Source: Bradyrhizobium sp. cir1
Lineage (GTDB): Bacteria > Pseudomonadota > Alphaproteobacteria > Rhizobiales > Xanthobacteraceae
NCBI RefSeq assembly: GCF_014198245.1
Contig: NZ_JACIHE010000023.1
Location: 1-64,000 of the forward strand
Direction: 5' to 3'
DNA length: 64,000 nucleotides
The position numbers were made by a program, and so were the translations under genes. The notes below the pieces were generated by a model. The model ran no database searches. It had not been told where the DNA came from and was given only the letters and a program-made list of their open reading frames with translations. The first letter of the stretch is position 1, and each line of letters begins with the position of its first letter. This document shows, in pieces, positions 44,427 through 53,032 of the stretch.

Positions 44427-46049
44427 ATGAAGCGCCGCGATTTCCTCAAGTCCGTTTCCGGATTGGCCGCTGGCGCGGCGCTTCCGGCCATGCCGTCGGT
44501 GATCTCCTCGGCCAAGGCCGATGCGCGCTCGGAGACGCTGCTGATCGTCTCGGAAGGCGGCCCCAACAATCTCGACATCCACGGCGTCGGCACCAACGTG
44601 CCCGGCTATGAGGTGTCCTGGAATTGCTACGACCGGCTGATCAGCCACGAGATGAAGAGCGGTCCCGGCGGCGTGCCCTATTACGACCGCGACAAGTTCA
44701 AGGGCGAGCTCGCCGACGACATGAAGATCGACGACATGTCGGTCACCTTCAAGCTGAAGAAGAACGCCAAATTCCACGACGGCACGCCGGTCACGGCGAA
44801 GGACGTGAAATGGTCGCTGGATCGCGCGGTGAGCGTCGGCGGCTTCCCCACCTTCCAGATGAGCGCGGGCTCGCTCACCAAGCCCGAGCAGTTCGTCGTG
44901 ATCGACGACTACACCGTGCGCGTCGACTTCCTGAAGAAGGACAGGCTGACGGTTCCCGATCTCGCTGTGATCGTGCCCTGCATCGTCAACTCGGAACTGG
45001 TGAAGAAGAATTCCAGCGAGAAAGATCCCTGGGGCCTCGAGTTTACAAAACAGCAGACCGCGGGCTCAGGCGCCTACAAGGTGACGAAGTGGACCGCCGG
45101 CACCGAAGTGATCATGGAGCGCAACGAGGATTGGGTCGGCGGTCCCCTGCCCAAGATCAAGCGCGTGATCTGGCGCATGGTGCCGCAGGCCGGCAACCGC
45201 CGCGCGCTGCTCGAGCGCGGTGATGCCGACATCTCCTATGAGCTGCCGTTCAAGGATTTCCAGGAGATGAAGGCGAACGGCAAGCTCAACGTGGTGTCGC
45301 TGCCGTTCTCCAACGGCATCCAGTATATCGGCATGAACGTCACCAAGCCGCCGTTCGACAACGTCAAGGTGCGGCAGGCCATCGCCTATGCGCTGCCGTA
45401 CCAGAAGATCATGGACGCCGTGCTGTTCGGCCTCGGCAATCCCATGTTCGGCGCGCCCGCGGACAAGGCCACCGAGGTCGCCTGGCCGCAGCCGCACAAA
45501 TACAACACAGACATCGAGAAGGCGAAGGCGCTGCTGACTGAAGCCGGCTACGCCAACGGCTTCGAGACCACGATCTCGTTCGATCTCAACTTCGCCGGCG
45601 TCAACGAGCCGCTCTGCGTGCTGGTGCAGGAGAGCCTCGCCCAGCTCGGCATCAAGACCACCATCAACAAGGTGCCCGGCGCCAACTGGCGCACCGAACT
45701 CAACAAGAAGGAGATGCCGCTGTTCACCAACGTGTTCTCGGGCTGGCTCGATTACCCCGAGTACTTCTTCTACTGGTGCTATCACGGCAACAATTCCGTC
45801 TTCAACACCATGAGCTACAAGTCGGCGGAGATGGACAAGTTCATCGACGGCGCACGCACCGCCGCCGCCACCGGCGACGCCGCGACCTACGACAAGGATG
45901 TGAAAGGTTTCGTCGATCTCGCCTTCGCCGACGTCCCGCGCATCCCGCTCTACCAGCCCTTCGTCAACGTCGCGATGCAGAAGAACATCAGCGGCTACCA
46001 ATACTGGTTCCACCGCCGCCTCGACTATCGCGCGATGGCGAAGGGGTGA
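44427..46049 (+). CDS. Peptide/nickel-type ABC transporter substrate-binding protein
   Basis: A 540-residue family 5 (DppA/OppA-like) binding protein. A twin-arginine leader (KRRDFLKSVSGLAAGAALP) indicates Tat export. VTFKLKKNAKFHDGTPVTAKDVKWSLDRA (in two parts) is the signature region of the family. It is first in the operon under the sigma-54 promoter at 44369, followed by two permeases, a double ATPase and AtzG/E/H-like genes, so its ligand is likely a small nitrogen-rich compound and not a peptide. A family B repeat separates it from the first permease (46095-46226), which could let the binding protein be made in excess. Confidence 0.9.
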   Translation: MKRRDFLKSVSGLAAGAALPAMPSVISSAKADARSETLLIVSEGGPNNLDIHGVGTNVPGYEVSWNCYDRLISHEMKSGPGGVPYYDRDKFKGELADDMKIDDMSVTFKLKKNAKFHDGTPVTAKDVKWSLDRAVSVGGFPTFQMSAGSLTKPEQFVVIDDYTVRVDFLKKDRLTVPDLAVIVPCIVNSELVKKNSSEKDPWGLEFTKQQTAGSGAYKVTKWTAGTEVIMERNEDWVGGPLPKIKRVIWRMVPQAGNRRALLERGDADISYELPFKDFQEMKANGKLNVVSLPFSNGIQYIGMNVTKPPFDNVKVRQAIAYALPYQKIMDAVLFGLGNPMFGAPADKATEVAWPQPHKYNTDIEKAKALLTEAGYANGFETTISFDLNFAGVNEPLCVLVQESLAQLGIKTTINKVPGANWRTELNKKEMPLFTNVFSGWLDYPEYFFYWCYHGNNSVFNTMSYKSAEMDKFIDGARTAAATGDAATYDKDVKGFVDLAFADVPRIPLYQPFVNVAMQKNISGYQYWFHRRLDYRAMAKG

Positions 46050-46094
46050 GGGGTCATGCTGATCGTCCGCGACGCAAGCCGCTTCCCTGCGGCC

Positions 46095-46226
46095 GATCCT
46101 TCGAGACGCCCGCTTTGCGGGCTCCTCAGGATGAGGGCGGAGTACGCGGCAGCAACCTGGACGACGCCGATGCTGCTTAGCCTCATCCTGAGGAGACCGC
46201 GTAGCGGTCGTCTCGAAGGACGAGGC
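46095..46226. repeat. Palindromic repeat family B inside an operon
   Basis: ATCCTTCGAGACGCCCGC to CTCAGGATGAGGG and CCTCATCCTGAGGAGACC to GTCTCGAAGGACGAGG. It lies between the binding protein and the first permease gene. Intercistronic hairpins after binding-protein genes in other ABC operons protect the upstream message; the same is possible here. Confidence 0.87.
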
Positions 46227-46321
46227 GCGCGCGCAGACCGCCGCCAGGAAGGGGGAGGGAACGCAGCGGCGCAAGCCGCGCAAGTCTGCTCCCAATTGCC
46301 AAGCAGAAGGAAAGCGCTCCC

Positions 46322-47335
46322 ATGCTGACCATGATCGGCAAGCGCCTGATGTTTGCGATTCCCTCGCTGATCGGCGTCGTCATCGTCACCTTCCTGCTGA
46401 CGCGTGCGCTGCCGGGTGATCCCGCCGCCTACTTCGCCGGCCCCGCCGCAACGAAGGAAGCGGTCGAGCAGATCCGGAAAAAACTCGGTTTCGACAAGCC
46501 TCTGGTCGAGCAGTTCTTCCGCTACGCCAACGATCTCGCCCATGGCGATTTCGGCAACTCGCTCACCACGGGACAGCCGGTCGCGACCGAGATCCGCAAC
46601 CGCCTGCCGGCCTCCGCCGAGCTGACGCTGCTCGGACTCTTCGTGTCCATCGCGATCGCCATTCCGCTCGGCGTGCTGGCGGCGACACGGCCGGGATCAT
46701 GGATCGATCATCTCTGTCGGGTCACGACCACGGCCGGCGTGTCGCTGCCGGTGTTCTTCACCGGCCTCGTGCTGGTCTATGTCTTCTATTTCCGGCTCGG
46801 CTGGTCGCCGGCGCCGCTCGGCCGTCTCGACGTGTTCTACAGCGCGCCGCCGACGGTGACGGGCTTCTATCTGATCGACACGCTGATCGCGCGCGATGTC
46901 GAAGCGTTCCGCTCGGCGCTGAGCCAGCTGATCCTGCCCGCGACGACGCTTGCGATCTTCTCGCTGGCGCCGATCGCGCGCATGACGCGCGCCTCGATGC
47001 TGGCGGTGCTCGCATCCGAATTCGTCCGCACCGCGCGCGCCAGCGGCCTGTCGCCGGCGACCGTCATCGTCACCTACGCCTTCCGCAACGCGATGCTCCC
47101 TGTCATCACCACGCTCAGCATGGTGTTCTCGTTCCTGCTCGGTGCCAACGTGCTGGTGGAAAAAGTGTTCGCCTGGCCCGGCATCGGCTCCTACGCGGTG
47201 GAAGCGCTGATCTCATCGGACTTCGCGCCTGTGCAGGGTTTCGTGCTGACCATGGCGGTGATGTACGTGCTGCTCAATCTCGTGATCGACATCCTCTATG
47301 GCGTGATCGATCCGCGGGTGCGGTTGGAAGGGTAG
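46322..47335 (+). CDS. DppB/OppB-type ABC transporter permease
   Basis: A 337-residue permease with about six helices. The first is at residues 9-30 (MFAIPSLIGVVIVTFLLTRALPGDP, typical of DppB). The EAA-loop equivalent is ARASGLSPATVIVTYAFRNAMLPV near residues 240-262. Preceded by AAGGAAAGCG. Second gene of the importer; the next permease starts nine bases after its stop. Confidence 0.93.
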   Translation: MLTMIGKRLMFAIPSLIGVVIVTFLLTRALPGDPAAYFAGPAATKEAVEQIRKKLGFDKPLVEQFFRYANDLAHGDFGNSLTTGQPVATEIRNRLPASAELTLLGLFVSIAIAIPLGVLAATRPGSWIDHLCRVTTTAGVSLPVFFTGLVLVYVFYFRLGWSPAPLGRLDVFYSAPPTVTGFYLIDTLIARDVEAFRSALSQLILPATTLAIFSLAPIARMTRASMLAVLASEFVRTARASGLSPATVIVTYAFRNAMLPVITTLSMVFSFLLGANVLVEKVFAWPGIGSYAVEALISSDFAPVQGFVLTMAVMYVLLNLVIDILYGVIDPRVRLEG

Positions 47336-47344
47336 GGGGACACA

Positions 47345-48244
47345 ATGAGCTCCGTTGCGCCTGCTGTTGAACCTGTCGGTCCCGCGCGCACGTCGGGACT
47401 ATCAGCGGTCCTCGAACAGACCCGCTATGTCCTCGGCGAGAACAAGGTCACGGGCTTCGCCTTCGTACTCCTGATCGTGATCCTCATCGCCGCGATCTTC
47501 GGCCCCTATGTGGTACCCTACGATCCGCTCGCCTCGGACACCGCGGCCGCGCTGAAACCGCCGTCGGCGGCGCACTGGTTCGGCACCGACCAGCTCGGCC
47601 GCGACATCTTCAGCCGCGTCGTCGTGGCGACCCGGCTCGACACCTTCATCGCGGTCGCCTCCGTCGTACTGGTGTTCCTGATGGGCGGCCTTGCCGGCAT
47701 CGCCGCGGGCTATTTCGGCGGCTGGACCGATCGCATCGTCGGCCGCATAGCCGACACCATCATGGCCTTCCCGCTGTTCGTGCTCGCGATGGGCATCGTC
47801 GCCGCCCTCGGCAACACCGTGCAGAACATCATTCTGGCGACCGCCATCGTCAACTTCCCCCTCTATGCGCGCGTCGCGCGCGCCGAAGCCAATGTCCGCC
47901 GCAACGCCGGCTTCGTGCAGGCCGCGCGTCTCTCAGGCAACGGCGAATTCCGCATCCTGCTGGTGCACATCCTGCCGAACATCATGCCGATCATGATCGT
48001 GCAGATGTCGCTGACCATGGGCTACGCCATCCTCAATGCCGCGGGCCTCTCCTTCATCGGCCTCGGCGTCCGTCCTCCGACCGCGGAATGGGGCATCATG
48101 GTCGCCGAAGGCGCGGGCTTCATGGTCTCGGGCGAATGGTGGATCGCGCTCTTCCCGGGCCTTGCCCTGATGATCGCCGTGTTCTGCTTCAACCTCCTCG
48201 GCGACGGCCTGCGCGACATCGTCGACCCCCAGCGGAGGACGTGA
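47345..48244 (+). CDS. DppC/OppC-type ABC transporter permease
   Basis: A 299-residue permease with an N-terminal helix at about residues 37-59 (VTGFAFVLLIVILIAAIFGPYVVPYDP in part), HWFGTDQLGRDIFSRVV (conserved in DppC) and an EAA loop ARLSGNGEFRILLVHILPNIMP near residues 196-217. It overlaps by one base with a 32-codon frame (48244-48342) that bridges to the ATPase gene. Confidence 0.93.
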   Translation: MSSVAPAVEPVGPARTSGLSAVLEQTRYVLGENKVTGFAFVLLIVILIAAIFGPYVVPYDPLASDTAAALKPPSAAHWFGTDQLGRDIFSRVVVATRLDTFIAVASVVLVFLMGGLAGIAAGYFGGWTDRIVGRIADTIMAFPLFVLAMGIVAALGNTVQNIILATAIVNFPLYARVARAEANVRRNAGFVQAARLSGNGEFRILLVHILPNIMPIMIVQMSLTMGYAILNAAGLSFIGLGVRPPTAEWGIMVAEGAGFMVSGEWWIALFPGLALMIAVFCFNLLGDGLRDIVDPQRRT

Positions 48245-48342
48245 TGGCAAACGTCGGGAAGAAATTATCCAATGATTTCAGAGTGGCTTCTACTGTGCAT
48301 GGGGTTGTTTTCGAATGTTTGAGCGACGGGAGCCGTCCATGA
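48244..48342 (+). CDS. 32-codon bridging frame between permease and ATPase genes
   Basis: ATG at 48244 overlaps the permease stop as TGATG and has the strong GGAGGACG at 48233-48240. The frame reads MANVGKKLSNDFRVASTVHG and ends FECLSDGSRP, with the TGA overlapping the ATPase ATG (ATGA at 48339-48342). Base composition is less GC-rich than the flanking genes. It may be a genuine small protein, a coupling leader, or the remnant of an earlier start of the ATPase gene displaced by a short insertion. Confidence 0.4.
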   Translation: MANVGKKLSNDFRVASTVHGVVFECLSDGSRP

Positions 48343-50168
48343 CCGCCCAGCCCCTGCTCGACGTCCAGGACCTCACCGTCGAATTCACCACCCGCCGCGG
48401 CATCGTCAAGGCGGTGCAGCACGTCAACATCTCCGTCGCCAAGGGCGAGACGCTGGCCATCGTCGGCGAGTCCGGCTCCGGCAAGTCGGTGACGTCCTAC
48501 GCGGTGATGCGCATCCTCGACCGCGCCGGCAAGATCGCCGAAGGCTCGGTGATGTTCTCCGGCATCGACGTCAAGGCCGCGACCGAAGACCAGATGCGCG
48601 ATTTGCGCGGCCGCGAAGTCTCGATGATCTTCCAGAACCCGCGCGCGGCGCTGAACCCGATCCGGAAAGTGGGCGACCAGATCGAGGACGTCTTGCGCAC
48701 GCATGTGCAGCAGGCCCAGGTCGCCGATCACGGCGAGAAGGCGATCGAGGCGCTGGAGCAGGTCAAGATCGCCCGCCCGCGCGAGCGCTATCACGCCTAT
48801 CCGTTCGAGCTGTCGGGCGGCATGTGCCAGCGCGTCGTCATCGCGCTCGCGCTCGCCTGCAATCCGCAGCTCTTGATCGCGGACGAGCCGACCACCGGCC
48901 TCGACGTCACCACGCAGAAAGCGGTGATGGACCTGATCGTCGAGCTGACCAAGCGCCGCGCGATGTCGACCATCCTGATCACCCACGATCTCGGCCTTGC
49001 GGCGGCCTATTGCGACCGCGTCGTGGTGATGGAGAAGGGCCGCGTGGTCGAGACCGCAACAGCGGCTGACATCTTCGCCAACCCGCAGCACCCCTACACC
49101 AAGAAGCTGATGCGCGCGACGCCGCGGCTCGGGGTGAGCTTGCGGGATCTGCTGCCGGAAGAGGAGGGCACTTCCTTCGCCTCTCCCCGCGTGCGGGGAG
49201 AGGCCGACACGCGCAGCGTGGCGGGTGAGGGGGACTCTCCCAGCACCGTGCTCGCGGAGGCAGCCCCTCACCCCAACCCTCTCCCCGTGAAGAACGGGGA
49301 GAGGGAGCAGAGCAGCGCAAGCGGGGAGAGCAAGCCCCTCCTCCGTATCGAGAAGCTCGTCAAGGAATACCCCCGCCAGGGCGCAACCGCCGTGCTCGGA
49401 AAGCTGTTCAGCCGCAAGCCGCCGGTCGAGCCGGACGTGTTCCGCGCCGTCGACGGCATCAGCTTCTCGATCGGCCATGGCGAGAGCGTCGGCCTCGTCG
49501 GCGAATCCGGCTGCGGCAAATCGACCACGTCGATGATGGTGATGCGTCTGCTGGATCAGACCTCGGGCTTGATCCAGTTCGACGGCGAGGACATCTCAGG
49601 CATCGCGCCATCGGCCTTCGCCCGGCTGCCGCAGCGCAGCCGCATCCAGATGGTGTTCCAGGATCCGACCGACAGCCTCAACCCGCGTTTCACCGCCGCG
49701 CGCGCCATCGCCGACCCGATCATGCAATTGGGCGACATCAGGGGGCGCGATGCACTCCGTGCCCGCTGCGAGGAACTGGCCACCATGGTCGGCCTGCCGC
49801 ACAATCTGCTCGACCGCTTCCCGCACCAATTGTCCGGCGGCCAGAAGGCCCGCGTCGGCATCGCCCGCGCCATCGCCCTGCATCCGAAGCTGGTCATCCT
49901 GGACGAGCCGACCGCGGCGCTCGACGTCTCGGTGCAGGCCGTGGTCCTCAACCTGCTCCAGGACCTCAAGGCGCGGCTAGGTATGAGCTACCTGTTCGTC
50001 TCGCATGATTTGAATGTAGTGCGCTTGTTGTGCGATCGTGTCATTGTCATGCGGACCGGTCGAATCGTCGAGGAAGGCTCTTCCGAGCAGGTCTTGAGCG
50101 ATCCGCAGGACGACTACACCAAGGAGCTGCTGACGGCGATCCCGCATCCGCTGTTGCCGGTACACTGA
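48339..50168 (+). CDS. Fused DppD-DppF-type ABC transporter ATPase with repeat-encoded linker
   Basis: A 609-residue protein with two complete ATPase domains. The first has GESGSGKS (residues 43-50), LSGGMCQR and LLIADEPTTGLD; the second has GESGCGKST (about 388-396), LSGGQKAR and LVILDEPTAALDVS. The two are joined by a linker (about residues 278-330) that is encoded by a palindromic repeat at 49181-49318, read in frame with no stop. The ATG at 48339 has GGGAG at 48328-48332. It energises both permeases of the Dpp-like importer. Fused DppDF proteins exist without this repeat, so the linker content should not be essential. Confidence 0.92.
   Translation: MTAQPLLDVQDLTVEFTTRRGIVKAVQHVNISVAKGETLAIVGESGSGKSVTSYAVMRILDRAGKIAEGSVMFSGIDVKAATEDQMRDLRGREVSMIFQNPRAALNPIRKVGDQIEDVLRTHVQQAQVADHGEKAIEALEQVKIARPRERYHAYPFELSGGMCQRVVIALALACNPQLLIADEPTTGLDVTTQKAVMDLIVELTKRRAMSTILITHDLGLAAAYCDRVVVMEKGRVVETATAADIFANPQHPYTKKLMRATPRLGVSLRDLLPEEEGTSFASPRVRGEADTRSVAGEGDSPSTVLAEAAPHPNPLPVKNGEREQSSASGESKPLLRIEKLVKEYPRQGATAVLGKLFSRKPPVEPDVFRAVDGISFSIGHGESVGLVGESGCGKSTTSMMVMRLLDQTSGLIQFDGEDISGIAPSAFARLPQRSRIQMVFQDPTDSLNPRFTAARAIADPIMQLGDIRGRDALRARCEELATMVGLPHNLLDRFPHQLSGGQKARVGIARAIALHPKLVILDEPTAALDVSVQAVVLNLLQDLKARLGMSYLFVSHDLNVVRLLCDRVIVMRTGRIVEEGSSEQVLSDPQDDYTKELLTAIPHPLLPVH
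49181..49318. repeat. Palindromic repeat family H, translated within the ATPase gene
   Basis: Left hairpin CTCTCCCCGCGTGCGGGGAG and GCGGGTGAGGGG; right part CCCCTCACCCCAACCCTCTC and CCCGTGAAGAACGGGGAGAG. The same element lies outside genes at 61261-61556. In the ATPase frame it is translated as SPRVRGEADTRSVAGEG and APHPNPLPVKNGERE. Confidence 0.9.
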
Positions 50169-50194
50169 GAGTGCATTGATTGTTTGGGAGTGTG

Positions 50195-50374
50195 ATGGCC
50201 GAGCCGCTGGACGACTATATCGACGCCGTATCGAAAGCGCTGGCGCTGCCGGTCGAGGAAGCCTGGAGGCCGGCGGTCCGCGCCAACCTCGAAGTCTCGC
50301 TGCGCCTTGCCCGCCTCGTCGACGAATTCGCGCTGCCGGATGAGACCGAGCCGGCACCGATCTTCACTGCCTGA
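50195..50374 (+). CDS. AtzG-like small subunit (DUF4089)
   Basis: A 59-residue protein with ATG at 50195 behind TTTGGGAG. It matches the small GatC-like family (AtzG/HpxX): MAEPLDDYIDAVSKALALPV and WRPAVRANLEVSLRLARLVDEFALPD. In cyanuric acid catabolism AtzG binds the amidase AtzE and is needed for its activity. It lies directly before the amidase (7 bases between) and 26 bases after the ATPase stop, so it belongs to the sigma-54 operon. Confidence 0.85.
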   Translation: MAEPLDDYIDAVSKALALPVEEAWRPAVRANLEVSLRLARLVDEFALPDETEPAPIFTA

Positions 50375-50381
50375 CGCCGCC

Positions 50382-51776
50382 ATGACCGCCAAGCCAGAGA
50401 TGAATGCGGCCGACATTGCGAAAGCGGTGGCCGGCGGCCAATTGTCCGCGCTCGCTGCTACTGAGGCCGCGCTCGCGCGCATCAAGCAGCATGACACCGT
50501 CCTCAACGCCTTCACCGACGTCACTGCCGATCGCGCCCGCGTGAAAGCGCGCGCGATCGATGCGGACATCGCCGCGGGCAGGAAAGTCGGTCCGCTCGCC
50601 GGCGTGCCCTTCGCGGTGAAGAACCTGTTCGACGTCGCGGGCCTTGCCACGCGTGCCGGCTCGAAGATCAACCGCGACCTCGCTCCCGCGAAGCGCGACG
50701 CCACGCTGATCGAACGGATGGAAGCCGCCGGCGCCGTCCTCGTCGGCGCGCTCAACATGGGCGAATACGCCTACGACTTCACCGGCGAGAACATCCATGA
50801 CGGTCCCTCTCGCAATCCGCATGACACCACGCGCATGAGCGGCGGCTCGTCGGGCGGCTCGGGCAGCGCCGTCGGCGGCGCGCTGGTGCCAATCGCGCTC
50901 GGCTCGGACACCAATGGCTCGATCCGTGTGCCGTCGTCCTTCTGCGGCATCTTTGGCCTGAAGCCGACCTATGGCCGGCTCTCTCGTGCGCGCTCGTTCC
51001 CGTTTGTGGCGAGCCTCGATCATCTCGGCCCGTTCGCGCGCTCTGTCACCGATCTCGCGCTCGCCTATGACGTGATGCAGGGGCCGGACGCGGACGACGG
51101 CGCCTGCACCACGCGCGGGGTCGAGCCCGTCACGCCGTTGCTAGCCGATTCCATCTCGGGCCTGCGCGTCGCGATCGCCGGCGGGCACTTCCAGAAGAAC
51201 GTGTTTCCGGAAGCGGTCGAAGCCGTCGGCCGCGTTGCCAAGGCGCTTGGCGCGACGCAAGTGGTCGACGTGCCCGAAGCCTCGCGCGCCCGCGCGGCAG
51301 CTTACGTCATCACCACCACCGAAGGCGCCTCGCTGCATCTCGACCGCCTGCGCAAGCGCCCGAACGATTTCGATCCCGCGGTGCGCGACCGGCTGATCGC
51401 TGGCGCGATGGTGCCGGCAGCGCTGGTCGACCGCGCGCAGAAATTCCGCCGCTGGTATCGCGCCCAGCTCGCCGGGATCTTCAGGTCAGTCGACGTGCTG
51501 ATCGCGCCGGCGACGCCCTGCACCGCGCCAAAACTCGGCCAGGTGAATTTCAATCTCGACGGCATCGAGTTGCCGGTGCGCGCCAATATCGGCATCCACA
51601 CCCAGCCGATCTCGTTCATCGGCCTGCCGGTGGTCGCGGTGCCGGTCCCTCTGGAGCCGCTGCCGATCGGCGTGCAGATCATCGCCGCGCCCTGGCGCGA
51701 GGACGTCGCGCTCCGCGTCGCCTACGCCCTGGAACAGATGGGTGTCGTATCCGCGCCCGCGCCGAGAGGATTCTGA
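50382..51776 (+). CDS. AtzE-like amidase (1-carboxybiuret/oxalurate hydrolase type)
   Basis: A 464-residue amidase-signature enzyme. The Ser-cisSer-Lys triad is Lys80 (PFAVKNLFD), Ser156 (SGGSSGGSG) and Ser180 (SDTNGSIRVP). Context with AtzG- and AtzH-like genes points to the AtzE/HpxY group, which hydrolyses 1-carboxybiuret in cyanuric acid breakdown or, in the Hpx pathway, oxalurate. The ATG at 50382 was chosen for its place after the small subunit stop. It ends one base before the AtzH-like start (51774-51778). Confidence 0.86.
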   Translation: MTAKPEMNAADIAKAVAGGQLSALAATEAALARIKQHDTVLNAFTDVTADRARVKARAIDADIAAGRKVGPLAGVPFAVKNLFDVAGLATRAGSKINRDLAPAKRDATLIERMEAAGAVLVGALNMGEYAYDFTGENIHDGPSRNPHDTTRMSGGSSGGSGSAVGGALVPIALGSDTNGSIRVPSSFCGIFGLKPTYGRLSRARSFPFVASLDHLGPFARSVTDLALAYDVMQGPDADDGACTTRGVEPVTPLLADSISGLRVAIAGGHFQKNVFPEAVEAVGRVAKALGATQVVDVPEASRARAAAYVITTTEGASLHLDRLRKRPNDFDPAVRDRLIAGAMVPAALVDRAQKFRRWYRAQLAGIFRSVDVLIAPATPCTAPKLGQVNFNLDGIELPVRANIGIHTQPISFIGLPVVAVPVPLEPLPIGVQIIAAPWREDVALRVAYALEQMGVVSAPAPRGF

Positions 51777-51777
51777 A

Positions 51778-52170
51778 ATGGAGATCGATCTCCCCGAGGT
51801 GATCGCGGAAGTCAAAACCGCGTTCGAGCGCTATGAGCAGGCCCTCGTCAGCAACGACGTCGCCGTGCTCGGCGAGCTGTTCCGCAACGATCCCCGCACC
51901 CTGCGCTACGGCATCGGCGAGAACCTCTATGGCTACGAGGCGATCTCCGGCTTTCGCGCCGGCCGCTCGCCGGTCGGACTGAACCGCCGCACTGCCAAGA
52001 CTGTCATCAGCAGCTATGGCCGCGACACGGCCGTGGCCTCCACCTTGTTCTATCGCGACACGGCGCCCGGCAAGGTCGGCCGGCAGATGCAGACGTGGAT
52101 TCGCTTCCCGGAGGGCTGGCGCGTCGTCGCGGCTCATGTCAGCATCATCGACGAGCCGAAAGAGACCTGA
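51778..52170 (+). CDS. AtzH/HpxZ-like SnoaL-fold protein (DUF3225)
   Basis: A 130-residue NTF2/SnoaL-like protein. It opens EIDLPEVIAEVKTAFERYEQAL, and HVSIID near the end is conserved in this family. AtzH of the cyanuric acid pathway is reported to be a decarboxylating amidohydrolase that turns 1,3-dicarboxyurea into allophanate; HpxZ is its relative in purine breakdown. GAGAGGA precedes the ATG. It is the third gene in the AtzG-E-H order. Confidence 0.83.
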   Translation: MEIDLPEVIAEVKTAFERYEQALVSNDVAVLGELFRNDPRTLRYGIGENLYGYEAISGFRAGRSPVGLNRRTAKTVISSYGRDTAVASTLFYRDTAPGKVGRQMQTWIRFPEGWRVVAAHVSIIDEPKET

Positions 52171-52174
52171 TCGA

Positions 52175-52897
52175 ATGACGCTTGACGATCTTCCGCCCGG
52201 GACACTGCCGGCCGAGCCGGTGGTGCCCCGCGTCGACCGGGCACTGCCGTCGGTGCAGAAGGTCACGCGCGCCGAGGAGCTGCGTCTTCAGCTTGCCGAC
52301 GAGATCGTGCGCGGGACCCTGGCGCCGGGCTCGCCGCTGGACGAGACCGACATCGCGCGGCGCTTCAACGTGTCGCGCACCCCGGTGCGCGAGGCGCTGC
52401 GCCAGCTGGTGGCGAGCGGCCTGGTCGAGGCGCGGCCTCATCGCGGCGCGGTGGTGGCGCAGCCCTCGATCGAGCGGCTGAAGAGCATGTTCGAGGCGAT
52501 GGCCGAGCTTGAGGCGCTGTGCGCCGGCCTTGCCGCCGAGCGCATGTCCCCCGCCGAGCGCCATGCGCTCGAGGCCGTCCACGAAGAGCTGCGGCTGCTG
52601 AGTTACGCCGGCAATCCCGAGCGCTTCCACGAGGTCAACGAGCGCTTCCACAACACGATCTATGCGGGCTCGCAGAACGGCTACATCGCCGAGATCACAC
52701 TGGCGACGCGCGTGCGCGTGCAGCCGTTCCGCCGCGCCCAGTTCCGCAACCTCGGCCGCCTCGCCAAGTCGCAAGCCGAGCACGACCGCGTCGTCGTCGC
52801 CATCATGCGCGGCGACAAGCAGGGCGCCGCCGCCGCCATGCGCGCGCATATCGAATTGGTGCGCGGGGAGTACGAGATCTACGCGGTGTCGGTGTAG
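52175..52897 (+). CDS. GntR-family regulator, FCD type
   Basis: A 240-residue regulator. The N-terminal winged helix (about residues 30-95) contains LAPGSPLDETDIARRFNVSRTPVREALRQL in two parts. The C-terminal FadR-like FCD domain has the ligand/metal histidines in HEVNERFHNTIY and a final helix with AAMRAHIELV. It follows the AtzH-like stop by four bases, so it is co-transcribed and may respond to a pathway intermediate. Confidence 0.9.
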   Translation: MTLDDLPPGTLPAEPVVPRVDRALPSVQKVTRAEELRLQLADEIVRGTLAPGSPLDETDIARRFNVSRTPVREALRQLVASGLVEARPHRGAVVAQPSIERLKSMFEAMAELEALCAGLAAERMSPAERHALEAVHEELRLLSYAGNPERFHEVNERFHNTIYAGSQNGYIAEITLATRVRVQPFRRAQFRNLGRLAKSQAEHDRVVVAIMRGDKQGAAAAMRAHIELVRGEYEIYAVSV

Positions 52898-52914
52898 GGC
52901 CGCGCGTTCGGTGT

Positions 52915-53005
52915 CGTAGAGTGGGCAAAGGCGCAAAGCGCCGTGCCCACGTTCTATCAATGATGGCGACAGATGGTGGGCACGCTCCGCTTTACCCACC
53001 CTACG
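52915..53005. repeat. Palindromic repeat family F
   Basis: GTAGAGTGGGCAAAGGCGCA to CCGTGCCCAC and GGTGGGCACGCTCCGCTTTA to CCCACC. It separates the end of the sigma-54 operon from the convergent allophanate hydrolase gene. Confidence 0.82.
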
Positions 53006-53032
53006 GCACTTTGTTTGATTCGCAGACTTGCC

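Noticed and set aside
45066..46295. 409-codon open frame on the minus strand
   Set aside because: Antisense to the family 5 binding protein and through a family B repeat; composition is typical of a shadow frame.
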